Source of the DNA: Lachnospiraceae bacterium
GTDB lineage: Bacteria; Bacillota; Clostridia; Lachnospirales; Lachnospiraceae
DNA length: 9,845 bases
NCBI GenBank assembly: GCA_009774155.1
Contig: VSNE01000080.1
Location: forward strand, 1-9,845
Direction: 5' to 3'
Part shown: piece after piece, positions 1-8,052 of the stretch
Numbering within the stretch: position 1 is the stretch's first letter
How the letters are laid out: every line of letters begins with the position of its first letter
Notes under the pieces: generated by a model
What the model saw: the letters and a program-made list of their open reading frames with translations, nothing else
Databases searched by the model: none
Told to the model about the DNA's origin: nothing
Made by a program: the position numbers and the translations under genes

Positions 1-1455
1 CCTTCCTTTCCCGCCAATGCCACAGAAGATCTGGCCAATGCTTCTGAAAACCGCTATAATATGGAGATACAATCCAACTCCTGGGACGGATGGCCCGCAG
101 GACCGCAGGTATACGCGGAATCCGCCATTGTCATGGAAGCTTCCACCGGAACTATTTTATATGATAAAAATATAGATCAGCAGCACTATCCTGCCAGTAT
201 TACGAAAATCATGACCGTACTTTTGGCGCTGGAAAACCTGGATATGGATGAAGAAGTAACCTTTTCGCATAATGCGGTCTATTCCATTGACTATGGAAGC
301 AGCAGCATTGCCCGGGACGAAGGAGAGATCCTGACTGTAGAGGAATGCCTGTATGCGATTATGCTCGAATCTGCCAATGAATGTGCCAATGCTATTGCCG
401 AACAAATTTCCGGCTCCGTGGAAGCGTTCTCTGAACTGATGAATCAAAAGGCCGCCGAATTGGGCTGTACAAATACCCATTTCGTCAATCCCAATGGACT
501 TCCGAATGATGATCACTATACGACAGCCCGGGATATGGCTCTGATAACGAGAGAGGCTATCAAATACGAGAAATTCCGCCAGATTAACAGCACTCCCCGC
601 TATACGCTCCGCGCAACCAATAAAAAGGATCAGGAGCTTTTGATGAACAACCATCACCATATGATGTCTGCTTATAAAACCTCCAAATATTTGGACGATA
701 CTGTCTTTGCCGGAAAGACAGGCTACACAAGCGTGGCATTGAATACGCTGGTTACCTGTGCCACCAGAAACGGCATGGATTTGATCGTAGTCACTATGAA
801 AACCCAGGGAACCGGAGAAACAGGCGTCCCAACCTTTACGGACACTGCCAATCTGCTGAACTATGCGGGAGAAAACTTTCGGAAAGTCAATATCTCCCAG
901 AACGAAACAAACTTTACAATCGGACAGAATGAGCTGTTTGATACCGGAAGCTCCGTCTTTGGAGATACCACGCCGCTGATTGAGATGGATACCGAAGGAT
1001 ATATCATCCTTCCTGTCAATGCAGAATTTTCTGATGCCTCCGCGCAGCTTGAATTTGCGGATACCGAAAGCGCCCCTGTCATTGCCACATTAAATTATGT
1101 CTATGCAGGGCAGAACGTAGGCTCTACGGAACTGCGGCTGACCTCCAGTCAGATTCCGGAATTTGATTTTCAGAAAACGGAAGCTCCGAATAGCACAGCG
1201 GAGACGGAAGCCGAACAGGCCGGACAGAAAACTCTGATAAAAATCAATCTCCGGATTGTAGGAATAGTCCTGTGTATTTTACTGACTATTCTTCTCCTTG
1301 TCCTCCTGATTCGGAAAATTGCCAGGGACTATTCCCTGGATTTAAATCCTGTCCATCATTTTAAAAAATGGATGAGTAATCCGAATTCGTTTATCAACCG
1401 CAGTAAAAGAAGATATGAGATCTGGAAACGCAGGAGAAGAAACTGGAAATTATAA
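1..1455 (+). CDS. D-alanyl-D-alanine carboxypeptidase (penicillin-binding protein, peptidase family S11), 5'-partial
   Basis: Removes the terminal D-alanine from peptidoglycan stem pentapeptides outside the membrane, limiting cross-linking. The frame is open from base 1, so the ATG at 61 is internal and the true start with its signal peptide lies upstream. An Ala-Asn-Ala triplet at 13-21 could be the end of a signal-peptidase site. All three active-site motifs of the family are present: SxxK as SITK (nucleophile Ser codon 196-198), SxN as SAN (370-378) and KTG (715-723). After the catalytic domain comes a beta-rich region like the PBP5 C-terminal domain (about 880-1140). A linker follows, then a hydrophobic membrane segment (about 1255-1311) and a very basic tail of roughly 48 residues ending RRRRNWKL. 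A true C-terminal membrane span replaces the amphipathic anchor helix of E. coli PBP5. The dacA/dacB/dacF subtype cannot be decided here. The gene converges with the unrelated minus-strand operon. Confidence 0.95.
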   Translation, partial: PSFPANATEDLANASENRYNMEIQSNSWDGWPAGPQVYAESAIVMEASTGTILYDKNIDQQHYPASITKIMTVLLALENLDMDEEVTFSHNAVYSIDYGSSSIARDEGEILTVEECLYAIMLESANECANAIAEQISGSVEAFSELMNQKAAELGCTNTHFVNPNGLPNDDHYTTARDMALITREAIKYEKFRQINSTPRYTLRATNKKDQELLMNNHHHMMSAYKTSKYLDDTVFAGKTGYTSVALNTLVTCATRNGMDLIVVTMKTQGTGETGVPTFTDTANLLNYAGENFRKVNISQNETNFTIGQNELFDTGSSVFGDTTPLIEMDTEGYIILPVNAEFSDASAQLEFADTESAPVIATLNYVYAGQNVGSTELRLTSSQIPEFDFQKTEAPNSTAETEAEQAGQKTLIKINLRIVGIVLCILLTILLLVLLIRKIARDYSLDLNPVHHFKKWMSNPNSFINRSKRRYEIWKRRRRNWKL

Positions 1456-1456
1456 T

Positions 1457-1513
1457 AAAAAAGAAACTGCTGCAAAAGGCGGGCATTTCCCCTTTTTACA
1501 GCAGTCTTTTTTT
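1457..1513. terminator. Bidirectional rho-independent terminator between convergent genes
   Basis: The inverted repeat ACTGCTG (1466-1472) / CAGCAGT (1499-1505) is extended inward by AAAAGG (1474-1479) / CCTTTT (1491-1496). It is followed by a T-run at 1507-1513 on the plus strand. On the minus strand the A-rich stretch 1457-1466 reads as a U-tract, so one hairpin can end both units. It begins directly after the carboxypeptidase stop (1453-1455). The TAA stop of the minus-strand gene (1512-1514) overlaps the end of the T-run. Confidence 0.88.
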
Positions 1514-2723
1514 ATAAAACAGTTGCCTCTCCCTTCCCTTCCGGCAGGAAGAACCATTGTGCCTCGTATCCGTTTTTCTTCAGTTCTCCGGAAGGGCTTT
1601 CCATACTGCACTCCAGAATCAACGTATCCCCGGCAGCCACCGGCATTATCACATTGGCAGGCTTACGCACCGTCAGACTTTTATTTCCGGCGCATAAAAT
1701 ATCCGCGCAGTAAGCGCATTCTCTTGCCGTATAGCATTCCCTGCCATTTCGGTAAACAGAGAGACGGATATAAGCCGATGACGGAACACTTCCTCCGCTG
1801 CAGAACAGATTGCCTGTCACAAATCCGTCAGTCGTCACCTGAATCTTTCTGCTGCCCTTGTCTCCCATATCCATCTGAGTACCGGTGCGAAGCATAGATA
1901 CCTTCGCATCTGCCGCATCAAATTTCTCCGTCACCTTTACTTCCTGAAAAACCGGTCGGGCTGTCGTAAGCGTAATCGTCTCAAACAGCATCCGGTCGCT
2001 CAGTCTCAACGCCTTTTCAGGAAGCTCTTTCCCCCGAAAACTGTTCTCTGTCTGAACAGCCTTTAATAAAAATGTGGTGTCCGAGTCGATTCCCGTTTGA
2101 TAGGTATAGCTTGTATCCATCCCGCTGTAAATGGCCGAGGCTTCTCCTTTTTTATATATTTCATACATAGTTCCGTTGCTTTCCCAGAAAAAAGATATGC
2201 TTTCTCCCGGCGCAAACTGCGTACAGCAGCTAGTAGGGCTTTCCGGCTTTGCCGTAAACAGATTTTTAAGATAAAAAGCGGAAGAGGTCTTTTCAAACAT
2301 AAACTCTTCTTTCCCTGTCCCCCATGTTTTCCCTCCGTCACTGCTGTATTCATAGGTACAGGATACCAGAACCGTCCCCTCTGTCAAATTCACATTTCCG
2401 CTGAGCGTAAAATTCAATGTATTTTTCAGAGGCCGCGCTCCCCCGTCCTTTAGCTCCAGCGTACATACTGCTTCCTCTGACCTTGCCGAAAAAGAGGATA
2501 TTCTGTTCCATGAAGGGTCCTTGGAAGCAATTACTGTTTTATCGTCATTAAAATACAGGCAGTCTGCTTCGTTTCCTACCGGAACATGAACAGAAATGGA
2601 ACGGCAGTGATATTCCTGTCCTTCATAGTTTTTCAGTGTTCCGTTAAATATCCCTGTTCTTCCAATATAAGGGCCTGATTCCTGCGAGGCCAGCGTTACC
2701 TGCATTCCTGTTTTATTATCCAT
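1512..2723 (-). CDS. Conserved protein of unknown function with Ig-like beta-sandwich domain, last gene of the DUF6603 operon
   Basis: 403 residues. The start at 2723 is chosen because AGGAGAGGA lies 5 bases upstream; an in-frame ATG 10 codons earlier lacks this and would lengthen the overlap with the preceding gene. No signal peptide or membrane segment is visible. Residues 1-145 are beta-rich with a clear hydrophilic/hydrophobic alternation. Residues 150-260 look like an Ig/FN3-type sandwich, with the landmarks FYLKNL, PGESISFFWES, MYEIY and a DTTFLLKA strand. Residues 290-395 form another beta domain starting TTDGFVTG and ending QWFFLPEG. From memory, the order 'NF-x-SxP, LTWEGS-xxYTL, TTFxL, TDGFV' recurs in uncharacterised proteins encoded beside DUF6603 genes in other phyla. 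The C-terminal domain has five cysteines (C308, C330, C336, C339, C344). The gene overlaps the upstream gene by 8 bases. Function unknown; a structural or binding subunit is a guess. Confidence 0.85.
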   Translation of the reverse strand: MDNKTGMQVTLASQESGPYIGRTGIFNGTLKNYEGQEYHCRSISVHVPVGNEADCLYFNDDKTVIASKDPSWNRISSFSARSEEAVCTLELKDGGARPLKNTLNFTLSGNVNLTEGTVLVSCTYEYSSDGGKTWGTGKEEFMFEKTSSAFYLKNLFTAKPESPTSCCTQFAPGESISFFWESNGTMYEIYKKGEASAIYSGMDTSYTYQTGIDSDTTFLLKAVQTENSFRGKELPEKALRLSDRMLFETITLTTARPVFQEVKVTEKFDAADAKVSMLRTGTQMDMGDKGSRKIQVTTDGFVTGNLFCSGGSVPSSAYIRLSVYRNGRECYTARECAYCADILCAGNKSLTVRKPANVIMPVAAGDTLILECSMESPSGELKKNGYEAQWFFLPEGKGEATVL

Positions 2724-5700
2724 TGCTATCCTCTCCTGTCTCTTTATTTTCATCTTTATGGAACACCAAAGCCCCCTCCCTCATATCCGGGGACCCCTGC
2801 TGACATCCATTTAAGGGACTGATGGAAAACATCTGATATTCTTCCTCCCTATCTGTGCGCTCCAGCCAGAGAAACGTACCGCCGGGCAAAGCGGGCTTAG
2901 ACATCTCTACTGCCGGCTCCGCCCCCTTATCATCTTTTATTCTGGCCGGAAGAGGACCTATCCGGAAATAAATTTCCAGCCTTTTCAGCCTTTCCAATAC
3001 CATACTCTTTTCCATCTGAAGGCGTTTTACAGGAAAGATTCCTGTATAAGCATGAATGGCAAGCTGCGGATCGCACAGCACATAGGCGCGCTTCGGCTGA
3101 CTCCTGTCAAAACCGACCGACAGATAGGCATTCTCCTCCCCTTCACCGATCCGGCGTATGCCGGATACCCTCTGATCCGGCGCCGCCAGACTGCGGAACA
3201 GAGAAAATGTATCATCCTCAAAATATCCAACCACCCCGTCATCCTGTGCGGATAAATCTCCCAGCCGCATAGGAAAACATTGTTCGGGCGGCAGAGGATT
3301 CTGATCCGCCTTCCAGCCTGCATCCTTGCGGGGAAGCCCGCAAAGCTCCAGCCATGCTTCTGTCTGCACTAAAGCAATGGGCCGTCCGACTGCGAGAGCC
3401 GTCCGCTCCTCCGTATTCCCCCGAACTGCATCCATGGTCCAGAACGCCTTGTCAATCACATCCAGAAAAGCGGAAAATTCTGTTTCATTTTGTCCTGTAT
3501 ATGCTTCTATCAGCTTTCCCAGATCAGGCCATTCTGCTTTCACCTGCGCCGCCAGACATGCTTCTTTGTTCTGAAAAGGAAGATAGCATACCCTTCTTCC
3601 CTCCTCTCCTGTTTCCATCAGCATCAATTCACCTAATGCAGCCCCGTCCGGGGCATACAAAGACAAACTATGATTCAGCCGATTTAAAATCAGAAATCCG
3701 AGAATCGGACATTCCTTTTTAACTTCAAAGGACAAAGCAAGGCGGCTGTACTGCAGCAAACCGGGCTTTAATAAAAACCCGTTATCTGACGCATCCAGCC
3801 CGGAACGCATGGAATCCGGCACAATCAGCGGAAAATTTTTGCTTTGATAAATTCCCTGTTCCTCTCCGGAACGGATCAGATTCAGCGCCCTTCCAAAAGC
3901 ATCATAGAAAATCAGATCGTCCATATGGAGGATACCGGAACGAAGAAAGTGATAATCCGGTATAATATTTGCATTTACCAGAGGAACCGACTCCACGCTG
4001 CCTCCTGTCCTCTCCAGAAATTCCTGATCCTCAGAGCAGAAGCCCAGCACTTCATCCAGTGTATAAGGAGTCCCTGCAATCTGTTCCTCATAGGGGCGGC
4101 AGAACGGACGGCAGTCTCTCTGCGCCATAGATTCTTGAAGGTTTACCAGTTCCTGCCCCAAAAGCTTCCACTCCCGTATCCGGGCGGCCAGCGCGGCCAG
4201 CTCCTGATTCTGCGTATTACCGGATAATTTTTCTATGTAATCCGCATAGCTTTGCTTTTTGTGGTTATCCAATGGAGAGATGCCGCCGAATCCTCTGCGT
4301 TTTTCAGGATCAGACCTTTTGTTTTCCGAAAGCCGGTACCCATAGCCGTCAAATACAAAAGACCGTTCCTCATAACTGACCCTCCACTCCATAAAGACCG
4401 GCTTCCAGGGCTGGTGCCAGGCTTCCACAGGGTAATCCGGCAGCGTTTTCCCCAGAGGCTCGCCGGGCTTTTGATATACCTCCTTTAATATGGCAAATGC
4501 TTCCCGGTATAAAGCAGCAACCTCTGAAGGCAGCTTTTCTGTGTCCTGTATTCCCGGAACCGGTTCTTTTGTCTCTATCAGATCTTCCAGGCCTCTGGAA
4601 ACTGTTTTTTCCTGATCCAGATCCTTTGCCGCCTCCAGGCCGCTTACAAATATATAGGGATTTCCCATTCTCCAGTATCTTCCGAGAGGCCTTTTCTTCT
4701 CCTCTTTCCCATTGCTCCTCTGCCTTTCATACAACAGCCTTACCTTTTCAAACTGGGCAATGGTTCTGGATAAAAGGCTGTCCTCTGTGGAAACATCTAA
4801 AAGAGTCTGAAAATCCTCTGCAGTCCTTCCGGTTTTATTTGCAGGATTTTTCTTCAGATACCCCATCTTCCACCAGGCATCCTGCAGCTCTTCTCTCAGA
4901 GAATGAAGAATCTCCGTCTCTTTATCAAATTCAGCCGTTTCTGCCGAACCTCCGTATTTTTCCTGGAAGCATTCTCTGTGCAGGCGGTCCTTAAGCTGGT
5001 ACAGGCCCGGCGCATCCTCCAGCCAGTCCGGGCATCCCTCCTGGAGGGCAGCCAGCAAAAGTCCCAGCTTTTCCTGAGCTTCCCCAGTAAGCCGCTGGCT
5101 AAGAGTAAGCATTCCCTGCAGATATGACCGGAACGCCGCGTCGCAGGTTTCCCCCACGGCTACATTAAGCATTCCGCTATCCAGGGCCTGCCGCAATTCA
5201 TCCTTGTATCTGTCCTCTTCTTTTGTCACAGGATAGCCTTCCTTTTTCCATGGAACGGAAAACACCTGACCGGAAAGAAACAGATTCTGATTCTCCCCTC
5301 CCGAATACCACCCGATAACAGAATAATGCAGAGTTTTAGGAGCTTCATTTTTTAGATTGTCAAAAAAGGACAGAATATTGCTGTTATGCGGAACATATCC
5401 TGTAAAGTCAGGATTTCCCGGTGCGCACGCGGTCAGAAACAGACAGTCCTTATCCCGTTCCTGCCAGTCCTTCAGTGAAAAGGGCACGCCCAGATTTACA
5501 TAACTGCATCCGTCCCAGGATGCTTTCTGTATATAGGCGGAGCTTCGGTACGGATCAGCGGACTGCTGAAATGCCCGGCATGTTTTTTCATCCACAAGAT
5601 ACTGGCTTGTATACGGCATGAGCCGGTCATATTCTTCATCCGGCATACAGGCTGCCGCAGGACAGTCGCTTTCCAGTACAAGGGATGCCGCATGTCCTGT

Positions 5701-5979
5701 TTCCTCCTCTATCCTTGTAATCAGCCATCGGTTGGGGATCAGCGGGAAGCCGCCCCTCTCTTCCTCTGTACGGAGTTCTCTGGGCAGAATCCAGCGAAGC
5801 CAGATTCCTCTTTCTTTAATTTCTTTATCATTACTCATGGCATCCGGTACAGGCGTCAGATACTTTTCCATTCTGCGGTAACTAAATTCCCACCGGCGAA
5901 ACGTATTTCCGCCGCCTACCAGATCATCAATGACGAGAGCCTCCAGCTTCATTGGCATAAAAATACTTTTTCCGCTCAT
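2716..5979 (-). CDS. Large conserved protein of unknown function (DUF6603-operon ~1090-residue family)
   Basis: 1087 residues starting MSGKSIFMP. The frame extends 48 codons further upstream, but that stretch overlaps the preceding gene and has no ribosome binding site, whereas AAGGAGG lies 4 bases before 5979. No signal peptide or membrane span. Recognisable blocks in order: WLRWILPREL (60-69), FPLIPNRWLITR (78-89), a block ending HYSVIGWYSG (218-227), a charged helical middle (about 250-430), AWHQPWKPVFMEW (520-532), a block around DLIFYDAFGRALNL (688-701), GFLLKPGLLQYSRLAL (734-749), ILGFLILNRLNHSLSLY (759-775), ALAVGRPIALVQ (861-872), MRLGD (904-908), DDGVVGYF (913-920) and HAYTGIFPVKRL (976-987). 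From memory, these match a recurrent family of ~1000-1300 residue hypothetical proteins ('PNRWLV', 'VGWYSDP', 'WNPLFLEW', 'LVGRPLALV', 'DGLVGYF') found in distant phyla near DUF6603 genes. No catalytic motif is recognised. Probably a subunit of an assembly; function unknown. Confidence 0.9.
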   Translation of the reverse strand: MSGKSIFMPMKLEALVIDDLVGGGNTFRRWEFSYRRMEKYLTPVPDAMSNDKEIKERGIWLRWILPRELRTEEERGGFPLIPNRWLITRIEEETGHAASLVLESDCPAAACMPDEEYDRLMPYTSQYLVDEKTCRAFQQSADPYRSSAYIQKASWDGCSYVNLGVPFSLKDWQERDKDCLFLTACAPGNPDFTGYVPHNSNILSFFDNLKNEAPKTLHYSVIGWYSGGENQNLFLSGQVFSVPWKKEGYPVTKEEDRYKDELRQALDSGMLNVAVGETCDAAFRSYLQGMLTLSQRLTGEAQEKLGLLLAALQEGCPDWLEDAPGLYQLKDRLHRECFQEKYGGSAETAEFDKETEILHSLREELQDAWWKMGYLKKNPANKTGRTAEDFQTLLDVSTEDSLLSRTIAQFEKVRLLYERQRSNGKEEKKRPLGRYWRMGNPYIFVSGLEAAKDLDQEKTVSRGLEDLIETKEPVPGIQDTEKLPSEVAALYREAFAILKEVYQKPGEPLGKTLPDYPVEAWHQPWKPVFMEWRVSYEERSFVFDGYGYRLSENKRSDPEKRRGFGGISPLDNHKKQSYADYIEKLSGNTQNQELAALAARIREWKLLGQELVNLQESMAQRDCRPFCRPYEEQIAGTPYTLDEVLGFCSEDQEFLERTGGSVESVPLVNANIIPDYHFLRSGILHMDDLIFYDAFGRALNLIRSGEEQGIYQSKNFPLIVPDSMRSGLDASDNGFLLKPGLLQYSRLALSFEVKKECPILGFLILNRLNHSLSLYAPDGAALGELMLMETGEEGRRVCYLPFQNKEACLAAQVKAEWPDLGKLIEAYTGQNETEFSAFLDVIDKAFWTMDAVRGNTEERTALAVGRPIALVQTEAWLELCGLPRKDAGWKADQNPLPPEQCFPMRLGDLSAQDDGVVGYFEDDTFSLFRSLAAPDQRVSGIRRIGEGEENAYLSVGFDRSQPKRAYVLCDPQLAIHAYTGIFPVKRLQMEKSMVLERLKRLEIYFRIGPLPARIKDDKGAEPAVEMSKPALPGGTFLWLERTDREEEYQMFSISPLNGCQQGSPDMREGALVFHKDENKETGEDSNG
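2729..2737 (-). promoter_or_regulatory. Ribosome binding site fixing the 403-residue protein start
   Basis: The minus strand reads AGGAGAGGA, then TAGCA, then ATG at 2723. It lies inside the last codons of the upstream gene, whose TAA (2718-2716) falls just after the new start. This supports translational coupling and argues against the longer start at 2753. Confidence 0.8.
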
Positions 5980-8027
5980 TTCTCCTCCTTCCCGAATATG
6001 GTGCGTTCTCCCATTGTCAGAAAGCATTTGGCAAGGGCCGCAGAGCCTGTCTGCTCCACAGTCTGTCCGGACTTTTCTGCCGCCATGACTATCAGATTGT
6101 CCGGCGCCTCCGGATCCAGGCAAAGCACGCCGTCCTCCCCCCGAAACGCCGGATATTCTCCGGTATCAATATGCAGGGTGAGCGCTTCCTCCGGCTCGTT
6201 TACCACGATATATTCTGCAATTCCGTCAAATATTGCAAGAAGAATCTCCGGCGCCAAATGCTCCATACGGAGAATGGCAAGAGAATTTCCCTTTTGATCC
6301 TTTGCCTCCACAGATACAGAGGGCCAAAGGGAAACCATATCAGCCCGGATCAGAAAACCGCTTAAATATTCCGCCTTTTGGGGAGGCTTCTGTCCGTATA
6401 ATCCGGCTCTGTATTCCATAGATGCCTCCTCAGATGCCTGATACAAATATTTTCTGATCAACCGGTTGAATAAAGACTGTCTGCCGGAGTACAGTCCGAT
6501 ACTCAATGCTCCGTCGTAAAGTGCCTGCCTCCAGCTCTCATCGATAAAGAAAAAACGGACACATTCCCTGGGAAGAAGCCCCTCATGAGGCACAAGACTG
6601 TCATACGCAAGCGGATAAAAGAGCAAAAGCCGGGCAAGCCACCTGGCCACTGGTTTCCCTTCATCATCCAGAAGCGGAAGAAGGCGCTCCTCCTGCTTCT
6701 CTATATACGCCTCCAGCCTTTCCCGATCCCTGTCCGGAAACTCCGGACCTGATATGACATGAACCGTGTTCTCTAATCTGCCTCCCGGCTGCTCCTCATA
6801 CTCTGTTTCCGATAAGATCCGGGAAAGACTTTCTGAATAAGTCTCACCTGCACAAAATCCGGACATTTCCTTTACATACGCTGCGTCAATTACTTTCTGA
6901 GCCTTTCTGCGAAGCTGCAGCAGCGCATCCAGATAAGCGCCGTCCTTTAGAGCCGCCATTCTTCCTGCCTCAAAGGCCGCTGCCAGAGAGACATCAAACA
7001 CCGCGTCCCTTCTGTCATAGCACAAAGCCGCATCGGCTGTCTCAAAAGGCTTTTTTTGCTTCCTGCCGCTTATTTTCAGAGGAGTGAAGGGGGAACGGTT
7101 CCAGCAAAATCCCTCATCTCCCGTCCGGGTATGATAACGCATCGGAACAAACCCCTCCTGGAGTCTTATTTTGACAGCCTCCATTCCTTCGCGGACAGGC
7201 AGTCTTAACAGCATATCCGAAATGCTCCCTTCACGGTTCAGCCTTTCACAAATGCTCCGGAAGCTGTCCGGACGCTTTCCGGTTACAGAAAAACTCCAGT
7301 GATCCAAAGAGAGCAATTCTATAAATTCATATCCGTCCGTGCCTGCCGCATGCCCCGTCAAATAATTTTCAAGTCCTGACAGGCAGACCAGATGAGCCTG
7401 ATATTCTGTACCCACGCCTTCCGTATACACCGGAATGCGGTTAGAAAGCACTACTGTAAATATTCCGTCCTTATCCAGATCCATCTCCGGCTTGTCTCCT
7501 ATATAAACCTGACGATAATGTGTCAGAAACGGAAGCTCTGACCTTCTCGGCGCGATTCTGTCAAAGCACGGCAGAGACAGACGCAGACAGGTGCAGACTC
7601 TGGAAGCTGTCTCCTCGGCTTTGCAGCTCAGAGACGGAAGAAGAATACCCGTTTTGGGAGTCAGATACTCCTGAACGGTCGTCTCCCTAAGGCTTCCCTG
7701 GGCGTTCTCTTCCAGTTCTTCCTTCTTCAGAAGAAGCAATACAAAATTTGTACATTCCCGGCCGACAGCGCCTTTTAGCACAACATGGGGAATTACATTC
7801 GTATAGCATCCCTGTTTATCCGGGAGAGGAGCGCGATGTACTACAAGTTCCTTTTCCACCGAAAATAACGCTTCCTCTACAATCACACTCCGGCAGGAAG
7901 AAATAGACTCTGTCTTAAGCTCCTCTTTTCCGCGGAGCAGTTTCTGCGATGTGGCAAACTGCCAGGCTCCGGGAGTAAGCCCGGATATGACAGAATCATA
8001 TAAACTCAAATTCTCCTGCTTTTGCAT
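5976..8027 (-). CDS. Conserved protein of unknown function (DUF6603-operon ~680-residue family)
   Basis: 683 residues; the start at 8027 has AAGAGGA 6 bases upstream. No signal peptide or membrane segment. Blocks seen in order: an N-terminal region with PLPDKQGCYTNVIPHVVLKG (67-86) and FVLLLLKKEE (95-104); FTVVLSNRIPV (190-200) with AHLVCLSGLENY (211-222); LDHWSFSV (241-248); FVPMRYHTRTGDEGFCW (293-309); DVSLAAAFEAGRMAALKD (345-362); LVPHEGLLPRECVRFFFID (478-496) followed by ALYDGALSIG (502-511); GFLIRADMVSLWP (557-569); AILRMEHLAPEILLAIFDG (584-602) and VVNEPEEAL (608-616). From memory, these correspond to a widespread hypothetical family with 'LPHIVL', 'NRLP..HLVSLEG', 'SYAAAWQLGRLLAL', 'LVPDERMLPPESIRFF..D..W..AL.DGALSIG', 'WPGL' and 'LLRMERLS..VLLCLFDG' motifs. 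No enzyme signature is visible. It lies 25 bases after the DUF6603 gene and overlaps the next gene by 4 bases (ATGA). Function unknown. Confidence 0.9.
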   Translation of the reverse strand: MQKQENLSLYDSVISGLTPGAWQFATSQKLLRGKEELKTESISSCRSVIVEEALFSVEKELVVHRAPLPDKQGCYTNVIPHVVLKGAVGRECTNFVLLLLKKEELEENAQGSLRETTVQEYLTPKTGILLPSLSCKAEETASRVCTCLRLSLPCFDRIAPRRSELPFLTHYRQVYIGDKPEMDLDKDGIFTVVLSNRIPVYTEGVGTEYQAHLVCLSGLENYLTGHAAGTDGYEFIELLSLDHWSFSVTGKRPDSFRSICERLNREGSISDMLLRLPVREGMEAVKIRLQEGFVPMRYHTRTGDEGFCWNRSPFTPLKISGRKQKKPFETADAALCYDRRDAVFDVSLAAAFEAGRMAALKDGAYLDALLQLRRKAQKVIDAAYVKEMSGFCAGETYSESLSRILSETEYEEQPGGRLENTVHVISGPEFPDRDRERLEAYIEKQEERLLPLLDDEGKPVARWLARLLLFYPLAYDSLVPHEGLLPRECVRFFFIDESWRQALYDGALSIGLYSGRQSLFNRLIRKYLYQASEEASMEYRAGLYGQKPPQKAEYLSGFLIRADMVSLWPSVSVEAKDQKGNSLAILRMEHLAPEILLAIFDGIAEYIVVNEPEEALTLHIDTGEYPAFRGEDGVLCLDPEAPDNLIVMAAEKSGQTVEQTGSAALAKCFLTMGERTIFGKEEK
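5984..5990 (-). promoter_or_regulatory. Strong ribosome binding site at the ATGA junction
   Basis: The minus strand reads AAGGAGG followed by AGAA and the ATG at 5979-5977. The site forms the last lysine and glutamate codons of the upstream gene, whose TGA (5978-5976) overlaps the ATG. It sets the start of the 1087-residue protein and implies coupled translation. Confidence 0.88.
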
Positions 8028-8033
8028 ACCATA

Positions 8034-8040
8034 TCCTCTT
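8034..8040 (-). promoter_or_regulatory. Ribosome binding site of the 683-residue protein gene
   Basis: The minus strand reads AAGAGGA, then TATGGT, then ATG at 8027. It lies in the 25-base gap (8028-8052) after the stop of the DUF6603 gene. That gap shows no hairpin or promoter, so the genes are probably co-transcribed. Confidence 0.7.
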
Positions 8041-8052
8041 TTCTCTCTTTAT

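Noticed and set aside
1415..1897. 160-codon plus-strand frame overlapping the end of the carboxypeptidase gene
   Set aside because: It passes through the terminator and runs antisense to the 403-residue protein; no ribosome binding site and low-complexity, unprotein-like composition.
3149..3166. Perfect 7-bp inverted repeat ATCCGGC-GTAT-GCCGGAT
   Set aside because: Inside a conserved coding region, with no T-run and no matching copies seen elsewhere, so probably a chance result of codon choice.
5980..6123. 48-codon N-terminal extension of the 1087-residue protein
   Set aside because: It lies within the preceding gene in another frame and lacks a ribosome binding site, while a strong AAGGAGG precedes the Met at 5979.
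5692..6297. 201-codon plus-strand frame
   Set aside because: Antisense to two well-supported coding regions; rich in Ser/Arg/Pro as expected for a shadow frame.
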